Shown in pieces: positions 32,436-41,504 of a stretch of 44,242 nucleotides of DNA (position 1 is its first letter; each line of letters starts with the position of its first letter). Source of the DNA: Blautia sp. (lineage in GTDB: Bacteria; Bacillota; Clostridia; Lachnospirales; Lachnospiraceae); contig JAFVGK010000014.1 in NCBI GenBank assembly GCA_017475035.1, positions 1 to 44,242 on the forward strand, written 5' to 3'. Position numbers and translations under genes: made by a program. The notes beneath the pieces were generated by a model that had not been told where the DNA came from, ran no database searches, and worked only from the letters and a program-made list of their open reading frames with translations.

Positions 32436-32436
32436 C

Positions 32437-33444
32437 TCAGCCCTCCCATGCCCTGGGAACGAAGATCTCCCTGAACTTCTTAATCGAATACTGATCCGTC
32501 ATACCGGAAAGATAATCTACCACTGCCTGTGAACAGGATTCACCTTTTTTTTCGATCAGATCAAAATACTCTCTGGACATCTTTTCCGGATACATCAGAT
32601 AAAACCGGTAAAGCTCCTTAAGCATATGCATGGCTTCTCCTTCTTCTCCTTTTGCGAGCGGGTTTTCATAGACACATCGAAACATCAGGCTTCTCATCTG
32701 AAACAATCCTTCTTCAACGGATTCTGACATGCAGATCTCATCCCGGTCAATGCTGTTTTCAATTATATCATGGACAAAGGTATTCAGCCGTTCCCGTGTT
32801 GTGTAGCCTAAAAGCATCCTCAGGGTTATCGGGATCACATCCTCTGTTACAATCCCTGCTCTCTGGGCGTCATCCATATCATGATGAATATAGGCAATTT
32901 TATCGGAAAGCCGGACGATATGACCTTCCAGAGTGGAAGGATTGCCGCTGGAACGGTGATTCATAATCCCGTCCAGTGTCTCGGCAGTGAGATTCAGTCC
33001 CTTGCCTCCTTTTTCCAGTATCTGGACCACACGGATGCTCTGTTTATAATGTGCAAAACCGTCAGGATGTACTTCGTTCAAGGCGCGCTCTCCGGCGTGG
33101 CCAAAGGGAGTATGTCCCAGATCATGGCCAAGGGCGATGGCTTCCACAAGGTCTTCATTCAGGCGCAGCGCCTTCGCAATCGTCCTGGCGATCTGTGATA
33201 CCTCCAGGGTATGTGTCAGCCGGGTCCGGTAGTGGTCTCCCATCGGAGCAAGAAAAACCTGGGTTTTGTCTTTGAGTCTGCGAAATGCCTTGCAATGCAG
33301 AATTCTGTCTCTGTCCCTCTGATAGCAGGTGCGGACGTCGCATTCCTCTTCATACCGCTCTCTCCCCTTGCTTTGGCTGCTGAAGGATGCGGCAGGGTTC
33401 AAGGTTTCCAGCTCTCTTCTTTCCATCTCTTCGCGAATATTCAT
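32437..33444 (-). CDS. dgt: dGTP triphosphohydrolase-like HD protein
   Basis: A 335-residue HD-domain protein: YRTRLTHTLEVSQIARTIA (first metal His), IALGHDLGHTPFGHAGE (HD pair), and SDKIAYIHHDMDDA (final Asp). It hydrolyses deoxynucleoside triphosphates to nucleosides and triphosphate and so adjusts dNTP pools. The start at 33444 has GGGAGG 12 nt upstream; 21 earlier codons lack a ribosome site. First gene of the dnaG-rpoD operon. Confidence 0.92.
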   Translation of the reverse strand: MNIREEMERRELETLNPAASFSSQSKGRERYEEECDVRTCYQRDRDRILHCKAFRRLKDKTQVFLAPMGDHYRTRLTHTLEVSQIARTIAKALRLNEDLVEAIALGHDLGHTPFGHAGERALNEVHPDGFAHYKQSIRVVQILEKGGKGLNLTAETLDGIMNHRSSGNPSTLEGHIVRLSDKIAYIHHDMDDAQRAGIVTEDVIPITLRMLLGYTTRERLNTFVHDIIENSIDRDEICMSESVEEGLFQMRSLMFRCVYENPLAKGEEGEAMHMLKELYRFYLMYPEKMSREYFDLIEKKGESCSQAVVDYLSGMTDQYSIKKFREIFVPRAWEG

Positions 33445-33613
33445 CCTGTGCCTCGCCTCCCTTTTTCGACACACACCTAAAACTCGCACATTTTTATTAT
33501 TCTTCACGAATGAGCAAAATCCCTTTTTTTCAAATGAGGTTTTTTATCAGCTATACCCGTAAACGCATTTCACACCCGCTTTCAAAAACTTCAAAATTTT
33601 TTTTAATTTGTGC

Positions 33614-33642
33614 TTGACTTTCCCTACCCACTTTGATATACT
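33614..33642 (+). promoter_or_regulatory. tRNA-Leu promoter
   Basis: TTGACT (33614-33619), 17 nt, TATACT (33637-33642), about 45 nt before the mature tRNA. Confidence 0.8.
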
Positions 33643-33686
33643 ACCACTTGTCGCGAGGGAGCGGATAAGACTTCTCCCAGGGATAT

Positions 33687-33771
33687 GCGGAAGTGTCGGA
33701 ACTGGCAGACGAGCTAGACTAAGGATCTAGTGACTATTGCAGTCGTGTGGGTTCAAGTCCCATCTTCCGCA
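33687..33771 (+). tRNA. tRNA-Leu(AAG)
   Basis: Acceptor GCGGAAG/CTTCCGC (33687-33693/33764-33770), anticodon arm CTAGA-CTAAGGA-TCTAG with anticodon AAG (33721-33723), a long class II variable arm, and T-arm GTGGGTTCAAGTCCCAT. CCA is not encoded. It has its own promoter and terminator. Confidence 0.93.
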
Positions 33772-33775
33772 TGAA

Positions 33776-33809
33776 AGAGGTTCATCTGATGATGAACCTC
33801 TTTTTTTTT
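33776..33809 (+). terminator. tRNA-Leu terminator
   Basis: AGAGGTTCATC-TGAT-GATGAACCTCT followed by a run of T. Confidence 0.92.
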
Positions 33810-33815
33810 ATGGCA

Positions 33816-34012
33816 GGGGCGCCGAAAGGAATCTTGTCACCTGAAGGTGACCGGCGCCCCGCCGGGGGTAGAGGGTACGGCTTCGCCTCCCTCTACCCTA
33901 TTCTCCCGGAGCCGCCCCGGGGAAGATGTCACCTGTCGGTGACGGGCGGTCCGCTGACAGGAAGCAAAAGGTCATGCAGAAATGAGCGCGTTCATTTCTG
34001 CATGACCTTTTG
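33816..34012. repeat. cluster of intergenic palindromes (includes P family copy 2)
   Basis: Successive hairpins: GGGGCGCC/GGCGCCCC (33816-33860) enclosing GTCACC-TGAA-GGTGAC; GTAGAGGG/CCCTCTAC (33868-33896); GTCACC-TGTC-GGTGAC (33928-33943); and a perfect 21-bp hairpin 33965-33985/33992-34012 related to 22421-22452. The part 33901-33943 recurs in reverse at 41552-41594. No gene lies here. It is probably a structured repeat mosaic at the ends of convergent transcripts (tRNA-Leu and rseP). Confidence 0.7.
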
Positions 34013-34114
34013 TTGTCTGATCAAAATCTCTGAGATTACTATGTGACTGATTTTTGAGGTTTGCTCCCGGACAAAAAGACAAGTAATCCGGGACAAAAAT
34101 TACTGACTCAATCC

Positions 34115-35413
34115 TTATATCAGTTTAATAACATCATTAAACATCACAAACACCATCAGAATCATCAACAGGATAAAACCGGCGAAATGGATTCTTCCTT
34201 CGATCTCCTGATTTAATGGTTTGCGTCTTATCGCTTCCACGATCAGCAGTACCAGGCGCCCTCCGTCTAAGGCGGGAATCGGGAGCAGGTTCATAACTCC
34301 GAGATTCGCGGACAGAAGCACAGCCATATTTAACAGATTAATGATAATCGCAACAATTCCAAGGCTCTTGCTTTCCTGATATGTATCGTCAATGGCACTG
34401 ACCACGCCGATCGGACCTGATAATTCTTCGACCCCGACTTTTCCTCGTACAAGCTCTTTCAGACTGAGAAGCGTGGATCGGATCATGTATTTTACTTCAA
34501 TCAGGGCGTGAGGAACGACAGACAGAGCAGCTGCTTTCTGGTAAGCCATACTGTATGAAAAACCTCTGCTGACCTGGCGATACTGTTTCGGAATAATCTC
34601 AGTCTCGTATTCCAGACCATTTCTTTCATAAATGATCTCGAGCGGTTCATCAGTCAGAGGATGATCCTTGAGGTATTCATCATATGCGTATCCGTCCTCT
34701 ATACGGACACCGCCGACTGCCACAATACGGTCTCCCGGAAGCACACCGGCATCCTCTAAGGGCAGACCGGGTATCAGGGATTCTACTGTCATCGAATCTG
34801 TCCCGGTTCTGTTAAACCCGAGCAGATAACGATAGGAAACATCCGGCATATACGAGATCTTTACTTTTTCCCCATCCCGAAGTACCGTCATATTGATCTG
34901 TTGATCCACTTTGGGAGGATTTAAATAAAGATAGATGTAAAGGTCCCGGGAAACGTCAATGGCGTAACCATCATAGCGGATAATCCGGTCACCGGCCTGC
35001 AATCCCGCTTCGTACACCGCACTGTCTTCCGGTACATCCGTCACGATCGGCTCGTCATATCCCGCGGCTCCGACAATAATCAGGGAAAGGAGAAACGCAA
35101 GGATAAAATTAAAAACAGGGCCAGCGGCAACAACCGCAATCTTGCTCCACACGGAAGCTGACGCAAAGGAACCCTTTTCCCCACTGTCTTCTCCCAGCTC
35201 ATCCAGCATCATACAGGAGCCTCCCAGGGGGAAGCATTTCACGGAATACCGTGTTTCCCCTTTTACTACGGAAAAAACCCTGGGACCCATCCCCAATGAA
35301 AATTCTACAACTTTAATACCGTTTCGTCTCGCTAAAAGATAATGCCCAAACTCATGAAATAAAATAATCGCACTAAATATGAGCACTGCAAGAATAATAC
35401 TCAAACTGGTCAC
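34115..35413 (-). CDS. rseP: site-2 intramembrane metalloprotease RseP
   Basis: A 432-residue membrane protease. HEFGH (residues 20-24) in the first helix binds zinc, PDZ-type regions occupy ~120-290, and NLLPIPALDGGRL in a C-terminal helix gives the third zinc ligand. It cleaves membrane anti-sigma factors or signal-peptide remnants. The likely start is GTG at 35413 with GGAGG very close; a TTG three codons on is possible. Last gene of the uppS-cdsA-dxr-rseP group, after a 246-nt structured gap. Confidence 0.9.
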   Translation of the reverse strand: MTSLSIILAVLIFSAIILFHEFGHYLLARRNGIKVVEFSLGMGPRVFSVVKGETRYSVKCFPLGGSCMMLDELGEDSGEKGSFASASVWSKIAVVAAGPVFNFILAFLLSLIIVGAAGYDEPIVTDVPEDSAVYEAGLQAGDRIIRYDGYAIDVSRDLYIYLYLNPPKVDQQINMTVLRDGEKVKISYMPDVSYRYLLGFNRTGTDSMTVESLIPGLPLEDAGVLPGDRIVAVGGVRIEDGYAYDEYLKDHPLTDEPLEIIYERNGLEYETEIIPKQYRQVSRGFSYSMAYQKAAALSVVPHALIEVKYMIRSTLLSLKELVRGKVGVEELSGPIGVVSAIDDTYQESKSLGIVAIIINLLNMAVLLSANLGVMNLLPIPALDGGRLVLLIVEAIRRKPLNQEIEGRIHFAGFILLMILMVFVMFNDVIKLI

Positions 35414-35440
35414 CGCCTCCTTCCAAAATGCAATTTTTTC

Positions 35441-35623
35441 GACCTGTGCGGTGACCGTAAGTATGCGATGTTATGACTGGATTTATCCAGGCAGAACATC
35501 GCATACTTACGAGGCACCCACCAACGGAATGAGCAAAATGCGGATGCGAAGCAGCCGCAGGGGCGCGCAGCGCGGATTTTGCGAATGCCGTTGGTATCGG
35601 TCACTTTAGTGACCGCACAGGTC
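35441..35623 (-). promoter_or_regulatory. multi-stem palindromic structure between dxr and rseP
   Basis: Outer arms GACCTGTGCGGT (35441-35452) and ACCGCACAGGTC (35612-35623) enclose two further stems: a perfect 16-bp GTAAGTATGCGATGTT / AACATCGCATACTTAC (35457-35472/35495-35510), and CCAACGG.. / ..CCGTTGG (35521-35594) with interrupted pairing inward. Short GGTCAC-TTTA-GTGACC pairing lies at the edge. The arrangement is a three-way-junction-like fold in the dxr-rseP mRNA, or a repeat element. Confidence 0.65.
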
Positions 35624-35659
35624 GGATTTTTTTACGCTGATTCCATGTTGCCGCCTTTC

Positions 35660-36796
35660 TCAGGCGGTCAGATACTGATATGTTTCCTGTTCCGCTGCCA
35701 GAACCTCATCCAGATCAGGATTTGCTATGACCTGATGATGCGCCATGGCTTTCTCGATCCAGTCATAGATCGACAGGAAACCTATATTTCCTTGCAGGAA
35801 TTCCCGAACGGCCAGCTCATTCGCCGCATTAAACACTGTCGGCATACTTCCCCCGGCTTTTGCGGCGTCCAAGGCTAAAGGCAGGCCTTTAAAGGTCTTG
35901 ACGTCCGGCTCCTCAAAAGTGATCCTGGCAAGGGATGCAAAGTCAAGCCTGTCTCCGGACAGTACTCTTCTTTGCGGATAATACAGGGCGTACTGGATCG
36001 GAAGCCTCATGTCAGGGGTTCCCAGCTGAGCGATCACCGCGCCGTCAATAAATTCCACCATGGAATGTATCACACTTTGCGGCTGAACGACGACCTGAAT
36101 CCGGTCATAGTCCATATCAAAAAGATGATGGGCTTCGATGACCTCCAGTCCTTTATTGACCAGGCTGGCGGAATCGATCGTGATCTTTTGCCCCATCACC
36201 CAATTGGGATGCTTCAGTGCGTCCTTCACCGTTACGGCCGCAAGCTCTGCTTTCGTTTTTCCCCGGAACGGACCTCCCGACGCAGTAATCAGAAGCTTTG
36301 AAACCGCTTTGTGTTCTTCGGCGTGCAGCGCCTGAAATACCGCGCTGTGCTCCGAATCCACCGGCAGGATTTTTACATGGCATTCCTTTGCCAGGGGCAT
36401 GATCAGGTGCCCGGCAGTTACAAGAGTCTCTTTATTTGCCAGCGCAATATCCTTCCCTGCGCGAATGGCTTCCATCGTTGGCCGGATTCCGATCATGCCT
36501 ACGATAGCAGTCACAAGAAGCCCGGATTCCTCCATTCGTGAAAGCTCTAAAAGACCTTCCATCCCGTCCGCCACTTTTGTATCGGTATCGGCAATCCTGA
36601 TCCGCAGCTCTTTCGCCGCTTCCCTGTCATAGACGGCGGCAAGCTTCGGATGAAACTCACGGATCTGTTTTTCCAGCAGATTCACGTTATGTCCCGCGGC
36701 CAGCCCGACCACTTCAAGATCCCCGTTTGCTCTTGCCACCTCCAGAGTCTGGGTACCGATCGAGCCTGTGGAACCGAGAATCGCGATTCTCTTCAT
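35660..36796 (-). CDS. dxr: 1-deoxy-D-xylulose 5-phosphate reductoisomerase
   Basis: 378 residues. ILGSTGSIGTQTLEV binds NADPH; LANKETLVTAG, PVDSEHSAVFQ (metal and substrate) and ITASGGPFRGK are DXR signatures. It makes MEP, the committed step of non-mevalonate isoprenoid synthesis. The start at 36796 follows AAAGGAG; nine earlier codons lack a ribosome site. It lies 19 nt after cdsA in the operon. Confidence 0.95.
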   Translation of the reverse strand: MKRIAILGSTGSIGTQTLEVARANGDLEVVGLAAGHNVNLLEKQIREFHPKLAAVYDREAAKELRIRIADTDTKVADGMEGLLELSRMEESGLLVTAIVGMIGIRPTMEAIRAGKDIALANKETLVTAGHLIMPLAKECHVKILPVDSEHSAVFQALHAEEHKAVSKLLITASGGPFRGKTKAELAAVTVKDALKHPNWVMGQKITIDSASLVNKGLEVIEAHHLFDMDYDRIQVVVQPQSVIHSMVEFIDGAVIAQLGTPDMRLPIQYALYYPQRRVLSGDRLDFASLARITFEEPDVKTFKGLPLALDAAKAGGSMPTVFNAANELAVREFLQGNIGFLSIYDWIEKAMAHHQVIANPDLDEVLAAEQETYQYLTA

Positions 36797-36815
36797 CGGA
36801 ATTCTCCTTTCACAA

Positions 36816-37622
36816 TCACGCAAACAGTTTCACGAAGAAATAGATGATCGGCGCGACAAAGATCATACTGTCCATGCGGTCCATGATTCCTCCGTGACCG
36901 GGAATCAGATCGCTGAAATCCTTAATGCCCTGATTGCGTTTGATCGCAGAGGCCGCCAAATCACCGATCATGGAAGCTGCTGCCCCCAGAATACAGATCA
37001 GTCCTGTAAACATGACTTTGCCGCCGGTCAGAAGGGATAGGATCATTCCGAGTATGCCGGCTCCGATGAGTCCGCCCGCGGCACCTTCCCATGTTTTTTT
37101 AGGGCTGAGCTGCGGCGTCATATGATGTTCGCCAAATTTCTGTCCCGCGAAATAAGCACAGGTGTCACAGCCCCAAGAGGATGCCAGAATCAACCAGACA
37201 TATACATTTCCTTTCGGCAGCATCCTTGTCAGATAAAAGAACGAAAGCATAACCGGAACATAGGCAAAGCCAAAATAGGAAACGACAACTTCGGCTATTG
37301 TTATCCGCGGGTAAGCGAATACATAAGCGCAAAGGCAGGCGAGAAGCACGACGATCATAGCGAGCAGTCCATACTTATCCGCATTCTGCCGGATACATAC
37401 ATAATAAAAGACTGTGGAAAGATATCCGCAATATGCCATAATCGGGGTTCCTGCGGCATCCGTATCTGATTTTAAGGCAGAATACACTTCATAAAGCCCG
37501 TTGAGGGAAACAAAAAGCATAAGAAAATACAGAACGTCTCCGCCCAGCAGCAAAGCTATCAACGCGATAGCCACCAAAACTATTCCACTGATCACTCTTG
37601 TGGATAACATCGAATCATTCAT
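36816..37622 (-). CDS. cdsA: phosphatidate cytidylyltransferase
   Basis: A 268-residue integral membrane enzyme with seven to eight helices and the CDP-alcohol synthase signature SAIKRNQGIKDFSDLIPGHG followed by GIMDRMDSM. It makes CDP-diacylglycerol for phospholipids. Its first codons overlap the end of uppS by 8 nt, indicating coupled translation. Confidence 0.94.
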   Translation of the reverse strand: MNDSMLSTRVISGIVLVAIALIALLLGGDVLYFLMLFVSLNGLYEVYSALKSDTDAAGTPIMAYCGYLSTVFYYVCIRQNADKYGLLAMIVVLLACLCAYVFAYPRITIAEVVVSYFGFAYVPVMLSFFYLTRMLPKGNVYVWLILASSWGCDTCAYFAGQKFGEHHMTPQLSPKKTWEGAAGGLIGAGILGMILSLLTGGKVMFTGLICILGAAASMIGDLAASAIKRNQGIKDFSDLIPGHGGIMDRMDSMIFVAPIIYFFVKLFA

Positions 37623-38328
37623 CTTTTTTCTTTACTCCACCAAATCTCCGATCTCTGTTATTATAGTGTTCAATTGCGCAAATCAACTGCTCCCGGTCAA
37701 ATTCCGGCCATGGAACGTCTGTAAAATACAATTCTGTATAAGCCAGCTGCCAAAGCAGAAAATTAGAAATCCGTTTCTCACCGCTCGTCCGGATCAGCAG
37801 ATCCGGATCAGGAATGCCTCCGGTATCCAGATACCCGCTGATCTTTGTCTCATCGATTTCTTCGGGAGAAAGCGTGCCTGCCGCAGCCTCCCTGGCCATC
37901 TGGCGCATGGCGCGGGTCAGTTCATCCCTGCCGCCATAGTTCAAGGCGATCTGAAATACCATTCTGTCATAGTCCTTTGAAACTTCTTCGAGTTCTGCTA
38001 TGTTTTGCTGTATTTCCTTTGAAAAAGCAGTCGTTTCGCCTATGACCCGTATCCGGATCTGATTATGGACCGCGACACGGATACACTTTTTCAGATAGGA
38101 TCGAAACAGCTTCATCAACGCCTCTACTTCATCCTTCGATCGTTTCCAGTTTTCTGTCGAAAAGGCATATACCGTCAGATACTTCACTCCCAGATCCAGG
38201 GCTTCGTCTACAACCGTCTCCAGATTTGCGCAGCCCCGAATATGCCCATATGTCCGCGGCATCCCGTGTGACTGTGCCCAACGGCCGTTTCCGTCCAGGA
38301 TGATGGCTATATGTCTCGGAATATTCAT
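37615..38328 (-). CDS. uppS: undecaprenyl pyrophosphate synthase (isoprenyl transferase)
   Basis: A 237-residue cis-prenyltransferase. ILDGNGRWA holds the metal Asp, followed by YLTVYAFSTENWKR and the signature LLIRTSGEKRISNFLLWQ. It makes the lipid carrier for the cell wall. AAAGGAG upstream. First gene of the uppS-cdsA-dxr-rseP run; a terminator separates it from frr. Confidence 0.95.
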   Translation of the reverse strand: MNIPRHIAIILDGNGRWAQSHGMPRTYGHIRGCANLETVVDEALDLGVKYLTVYAFSTENWKRSKDEVEALMKLFRSYLKKCIRVAVHNQIRIRVIGETTAFSKEIQQNIAELEEVSKDYDRMVFQIALNYGGRDELTRAMRQMAREAAAGTLSPEEIDETKISGYLDTGGIPDPDLLIRTSGEKRISNFLLWQLAYTELYFTDVPWPEFDREQLICAIEHYNNRDRRFGGVKKKDE

Positions 38329-38361
38329 ATAATTTTAGGGAACTCCTTTCCTGGCTATATG

Positions 38362-38396
38362 AAAAAGGCCCAAGGCGTTCTGATAAGCGAACGCCT
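38362..38396 (-). terminator. terminator after frr
   Basis: AGGCGTTC and GAACGCCT-like arms pair on the minus strand (loop GCTTATCA), followed by TGGGCCTTTTTC, about 70 nt after the frr stop. Confidence 0.65.
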
Positions 38397-38464
38397 CGGA
38401 CGCTGCAAAATTACCGCTTTCTTATCTTTCTGAATAATATTCAGACATGGGCATCCCAATATCC

Positions 38465-39016
38465 TTATACTGTCAGAATTTCTTTTGACTTTCTTTCAAC
38501 AGCAGCATCGATTTCCTTGATATACTTATCCGTAAGTTTCTGCGCTGAATCCTGAAGCTCATCTACTTCGTCCTCTGACACATCCTGTTTTAAAAGCTTT
38601 TTAAAAGCTTCATTCGCATCCCTGCGGATATTTCGAACGGCAACCTTGGCGGCTTCGCCGCGTTTTTTCACGTCCTTCACCAGGTCTTTACGTCTCTCCT
38701 CGGTAAGCTCCGGAAAAATAAGGCGGATAATTTTTCCGTCATTGCTGGGATTCAGGCCAAGATCAGAGGCCAGAATCGCCTTTTCTATTTTTTTGATGAG
38801 GCTGGATTCCCATGGCTGAATCTGGATCATCCTTGCCTCAGGAACAGTGATATTCGCTACCTGCTGAAACGGGGTAGGGGTGCCGTAATAATCCACGGTA
38901 AGTCTGTCCAGGATATGCGGGTTTGCTCTTCCTGCACGGATGGTCTGGAAATCCGACTCCAGGCTCGCCAGAGTCTTCTGCATTTTTTCTTCGTACTTCA
39001 CTACTCTTTCGTCCAT
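38465..39016 (-). CDS. frr: ribosome recycling factor
   Basis: A 183-residue protein, the normal size. [20 protein letters not shown] and the helical [27 protein letters not shown] are conserved RRF stretches. It splits post-termination ribosomes with EF-G. The start at 39016 fits AAAGG 9 nt upstream; the frame runs open to 39079, through the intercistronic hairpin. Cotranscribed with pyrH. Confidence 0.95.
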   Translation of the reverse strand: MDERVVKYEEKMQKTLASLESDFQTIRAGRANPHILDRLTVDYYGTPTPFQQVANITVPEARMIQIQPWESSLIKKIEKAILASDLGLNPSNDGKIIRLIFPELTEERRKDLVKDVKKRGEAAKVAVRNIRRDANEAFKKLLKQDVSEDEVDELQDSAQKLTDKYIKEIDAAVERKSKEILTV

Positions 39017-39038
39017 CTTTTTCATCCTTTCTGCCTGT

Positions 39039-39074
39039 AGGATCCACACGCAAAATATCTTGCGTATGGATCCT
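39039..39074 (-). other. stable hairpin between pyrH and frr
   Basis: A 15-bp inverted repeat (39039-39053/39060-39074, arms beginning AGGATCCA, one G-U) with a 6-nt loop, starting just after the pyrH stop. No T run follows. It may protect or process the pyrH-frr mRNA. Confidence 0.6.
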
Positions 39075-39079
39075 GACAT

Positions 39080-39775
39080 TTATACAGTAACCCTTGTCCC
39101 ATGGAAATCTCCATCCACAGCATGAATAATGCTGTCCTTTTCCTCCAGGGCAAACACAAGCATCGGGATCCGCTGCTCCATACACATAATCGAAGCGGTG
39201 AGATCCATCGCCTGAAGTTTCTTTTCAATCACTTCATCAATACTGATTTCATCATATCTCTTCGCCTGGGGATTCAGCTTTGGATCGCTGTCGTAAATCC
39301 CATCCACTGCTTTCGCCAGAAGAATGGCTTCCGCTTTCATCTCTGTCGCGCGAAGTACCGTGCCTGTATCCGTTGAAAAATAGGGATGACCTGTCCCACC
39401 GGCAAAAAAGACGACTTTTCCCTGCCGGAAGCTTTCTTCCACATCGTCCACGGAATACAGTTTCGTGAATCCGCCACATGCAAACGGGGTATAAACCGCT
39501 GTCTTTAATCCCACGTGTCTGCAGATCTCAGAAACATAAAGCGCATTCATCACGGTAGCAAGCATCCCGATCTGATCTGCCTGTACTCTCTGAATCGTCT
39601 CGGAGGTCCTGCCTCTCCAGAAGTTCCCTCCGCCTATCACAATGCCAAGAGAAATCCCTTTTGAGACTACCTCGCTGATCTGGCCGGCTACTCCCAGCAC
39701 CGTAGCTTCGTCAAATCCGGTGCCTTTTCCTCCGGACAGCGCTTCACCGCTAAGTTTCAGCAATACTCTTTTCAT
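39080..39775 (-). CDS. pyrH: UMP kinase
   Basis: A 231-residue amino-acid-kinase-fold enzyme. LLKLSGEAL, VIGGGNFWRG, TDTGTVLRATEM and VDGIYDSDPK are PyrH motifs. It phosphorylates UMP to UDP. GGGGAGGAG upstream. Leader element L1 copy C lies directly before it. Part of pyrH-frr. Confidence 0.95.
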   Translation of the reverse strand: MKRVLLKLSGEALSGGKGTGFDEATVLGVAGQISEVVSKGISLGIVIGGGNFWRGRTSETIQRVQADQIGMLATVMNALYVSEICRHVGLKTAVYTPFACGGFTKLYSVDDVEESFRQGKVVFFAGGTGHPYFSTDTGTVLRATEMKAEAILLAKAVDGIYDSDPKLNPQAKRYDEISIDEVIEKKLQAMDLTASIMCMEQRIPMLVFALEEKDSIIHAVDGDFHGTRVTV

Positions 39776-39785
39776 AACAAAAGTC

Positions 39786-39890
39786 TCCTCCCCTTACCAA
39801 AACGCTGTTTTGTACCTTGACTCAATGTCTTCGGATGACGACGATTTCGCTGCTTCGTCAGTTGGACTGCCGAAGACAGACTCAGTCTTC
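39786..39890 (-). repeat. leader element L1, copy C (upstream of pyrH)
   Basis: In gene sense: a hairpin CTTCGGCAG-TCCAA-CTGACGAAG, then CCGAAGACATTGAGTCAAGG, TACAAAACAGCGTTTTGG and the ribosome site. The final CAAAAC-AGC-GTTTTG is a perfect small hairpin. Confidence 0.75.
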
Positions 39891-39903
39891 CTGATCGTAC
39901 AAA

Positions 39904-40899
39904 TCACCAGATCGAAACAACGATTTCATTTCCGTTCTCGTCTACGCTTGTCATGACTGTGTAGGAATTATAATAATGGTATCCCGTTTCTCCCAGCTCC
40001 GGCTCATCTACATAATCAACACTGTTGGAAGCTCCAAGCGCGCCTTCCAGTGCGTCGACAGACTGCCCGATATAGCTCCGGGCTGTATCCATATCTGCAT
40101 TCGAAGCATTACTGTTGCCTTCTATAATACCGGGATCAACAAGCTCCTCTTCTTCCTCCGTTTCATCAATATACTCCGGCTCTTCCTCCGGCTCTTCATA
40201 CTCTTCTTCCTCTAAGTATTCTTCCTGCCCGTCTTCCTCTTCTTCATCCATCTCCGATTCGTCCGATTCATCATCATCTGATAATCCGACTCTCCGTTTC
40301 ACTTCTTCAAGCGTAGAAATCTCGGCATTGCTCCCGTTTGTATTTACATACGTTGCATAAGGAAGCGCGTCATAGCCTGTCCCATCCATTCTCAGAGTAA
40401 TCCGGGAAATCGATTCCAGCGGAATATAACGGAAATACAGCTCTTCATTGTCCTCATTTGCGAGGTTTACACGAAGATCATAGCGGTTTGCGGAACCTGA
40501 ACCTGTAGATTTCTCATAATAGCAAAGCATCTTATCTCCGTTGTCCAGTCTGAATGAATTAGTGATTAATTCATTCCCCCAATCTTCATCGTCATCATCG
40601 TCCGGCGTATAACGCAGATAAAAGTCCTCAACAGGAGTTCCGATACGATTCTCTACAATGACGCTCAAAGCCGTCGGCGTATTCGTCCCCACAACATTTT
40701 TATATTCACTCTCCGGACTTGCCTGCATCTCCAGAAGCTCCCCCTGGGTCGGCTCCGGTGTGATCAGCAATGCCGGGTCAGGTGTCGGCGTATATGTAGG
40801 CTCTACCGGGGTAACGGGAGACGCGCTCTTTAAGCCACAGGACGACAGAGTAAGCATCGCTGCGCATAGCCAGATCAGACTGATCATCCTTTTTTTCAT
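39904..40899 (-). CDS. acidic lipoprotein
   Basis: A 331-residue protein with a lipoprotein signal (MKKRMISLIWLCAAMLTLSS, Cys21). A Pro/Thr-rich spacer (22-50) follows, then a ~120-residue folded region (VIVENRIGTPVEDFYLRYTP). A very acidic low-complexity stretch with many Glu and Asp spans ~205-258, and a C-terminal ~70-residue domain begins DMDTARSYIGQSVDALEGAL, suggesting a SmpA/BamE-like small fold. I do not recognise a function. Its gene lies upstream of pyrH with L1 copy C between. Confidence 0.8.
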   Translation of the reverse strand: MKKRMISLIWLCAAMLTLSSCGLKSASPVTPVEPTYTPTPDPALLITPEPTQGELLEMQASPESEYKNVVGTNTPTALSVIVENRIGTPVEDFYLRYTPDDDDDEDWGNELITNSFRLDNGDKMLCYYEKSTGSGSANRYDLRVNLANEDNEELYFRYIPLESISRITLRMDGTGYDALPYATYVNTNGSNAEISTLEEVKRRVGLSDDDESDESEMDEEEEDGQEEYLEEEEYEEPEEEPEYIDETEEEEELVDPGIIEGNSNASNADMDTARSYIGQSVDALEGALGASNSVDYVDEPELGETGYHYYNSYTVMTSVDENGNEIVVSIW

Positions 40900-41028
40900 A
40901 AACCCTCCATCTCAGGGCTCAGCCCTTATTCCATTAAAAACTCAGCTTCTCTTATTATGCCCAAGTTCGCCCATATTGTCAAGAGTTGGGTGAAACAGCG
41001 GGCAATAGTCAGGCAGCAATCCTGACGC

Positions 41029-41496
41029 TCACATATGCTGTACTTTAAAGTCTCGTTCCGCTTCCCTGCGCATATCTTTTTTCGCAATATCTGCCCGTTT
41101 GTCATAGAGCTTCTTACCTCTGGCCAGACCGATCTCGATCTTAACCAGGCTGTTTTTGAAATAAATCTGCAGAGGTACCAGCGTCATACCCTTTTCTTTC
41201 AGTTTTGCGTCCAGTTTCCGGATCTCATGCCTGTGCAGCAATAGTTTTCGGACACGCAGGGGATCCTTGTTAAAAATATTACCTTTCTCATAAGGGCTGA
41301 TATTCATCCCATGAACATATACTTCACCCTTCTCAATCCGAACATAACTCTCTTTGATGCTGCATTTCCCCATACGCAGGGATTTTACCTCTGTTCCGGC
41401 CAAAGCGATGCCAGCCTCCAGGGTATCCTCTATAAAATAATCATGCCTCGCCTTTTTATTATTAGCGATCAGCTTCACACCGGTTTTTTTGGGCAT
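41029..41496 (-). CDS. smpB: SsrA-binding protein
   Basis: A 155-residue protein. [20 protein letters not shown], then [19 protein letters not shown] and [14 protein letters not shown] are SmpB hallmarks. It delivers tmRNA to stalled ribosomes. ssrA itself is not visible nearby. The start follows GAGGAGGGGG, preceded by partial L1. Confidence 0.95.
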   Translation of the reverse strand: MPKKTGVKLIANNKKARHDYFIEDTLEAGIALAGTEVKSLRMGKCSIKESYVRIEKGEVYVHGMNISPYEKGNIFNKDPLRVRKLLLHRHEIRKLDAKLKEKGMTLVPLQIYFKNSLVKIEIGLARGKKLYDKRADIAKKDMRREAERDFKVQHM

Positions 41497-41504
41497 TCCA
41501 TATC

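Noticed and set aside
40115-40360. Serine-rich plus-strand frame opposite the lipoprotein gene
   Set aside because: It is the antisense reading of the Glu/Asp-rich repeat (GAA/GAG read as TTC/CTC and TCC/TCT) and has no start signals.
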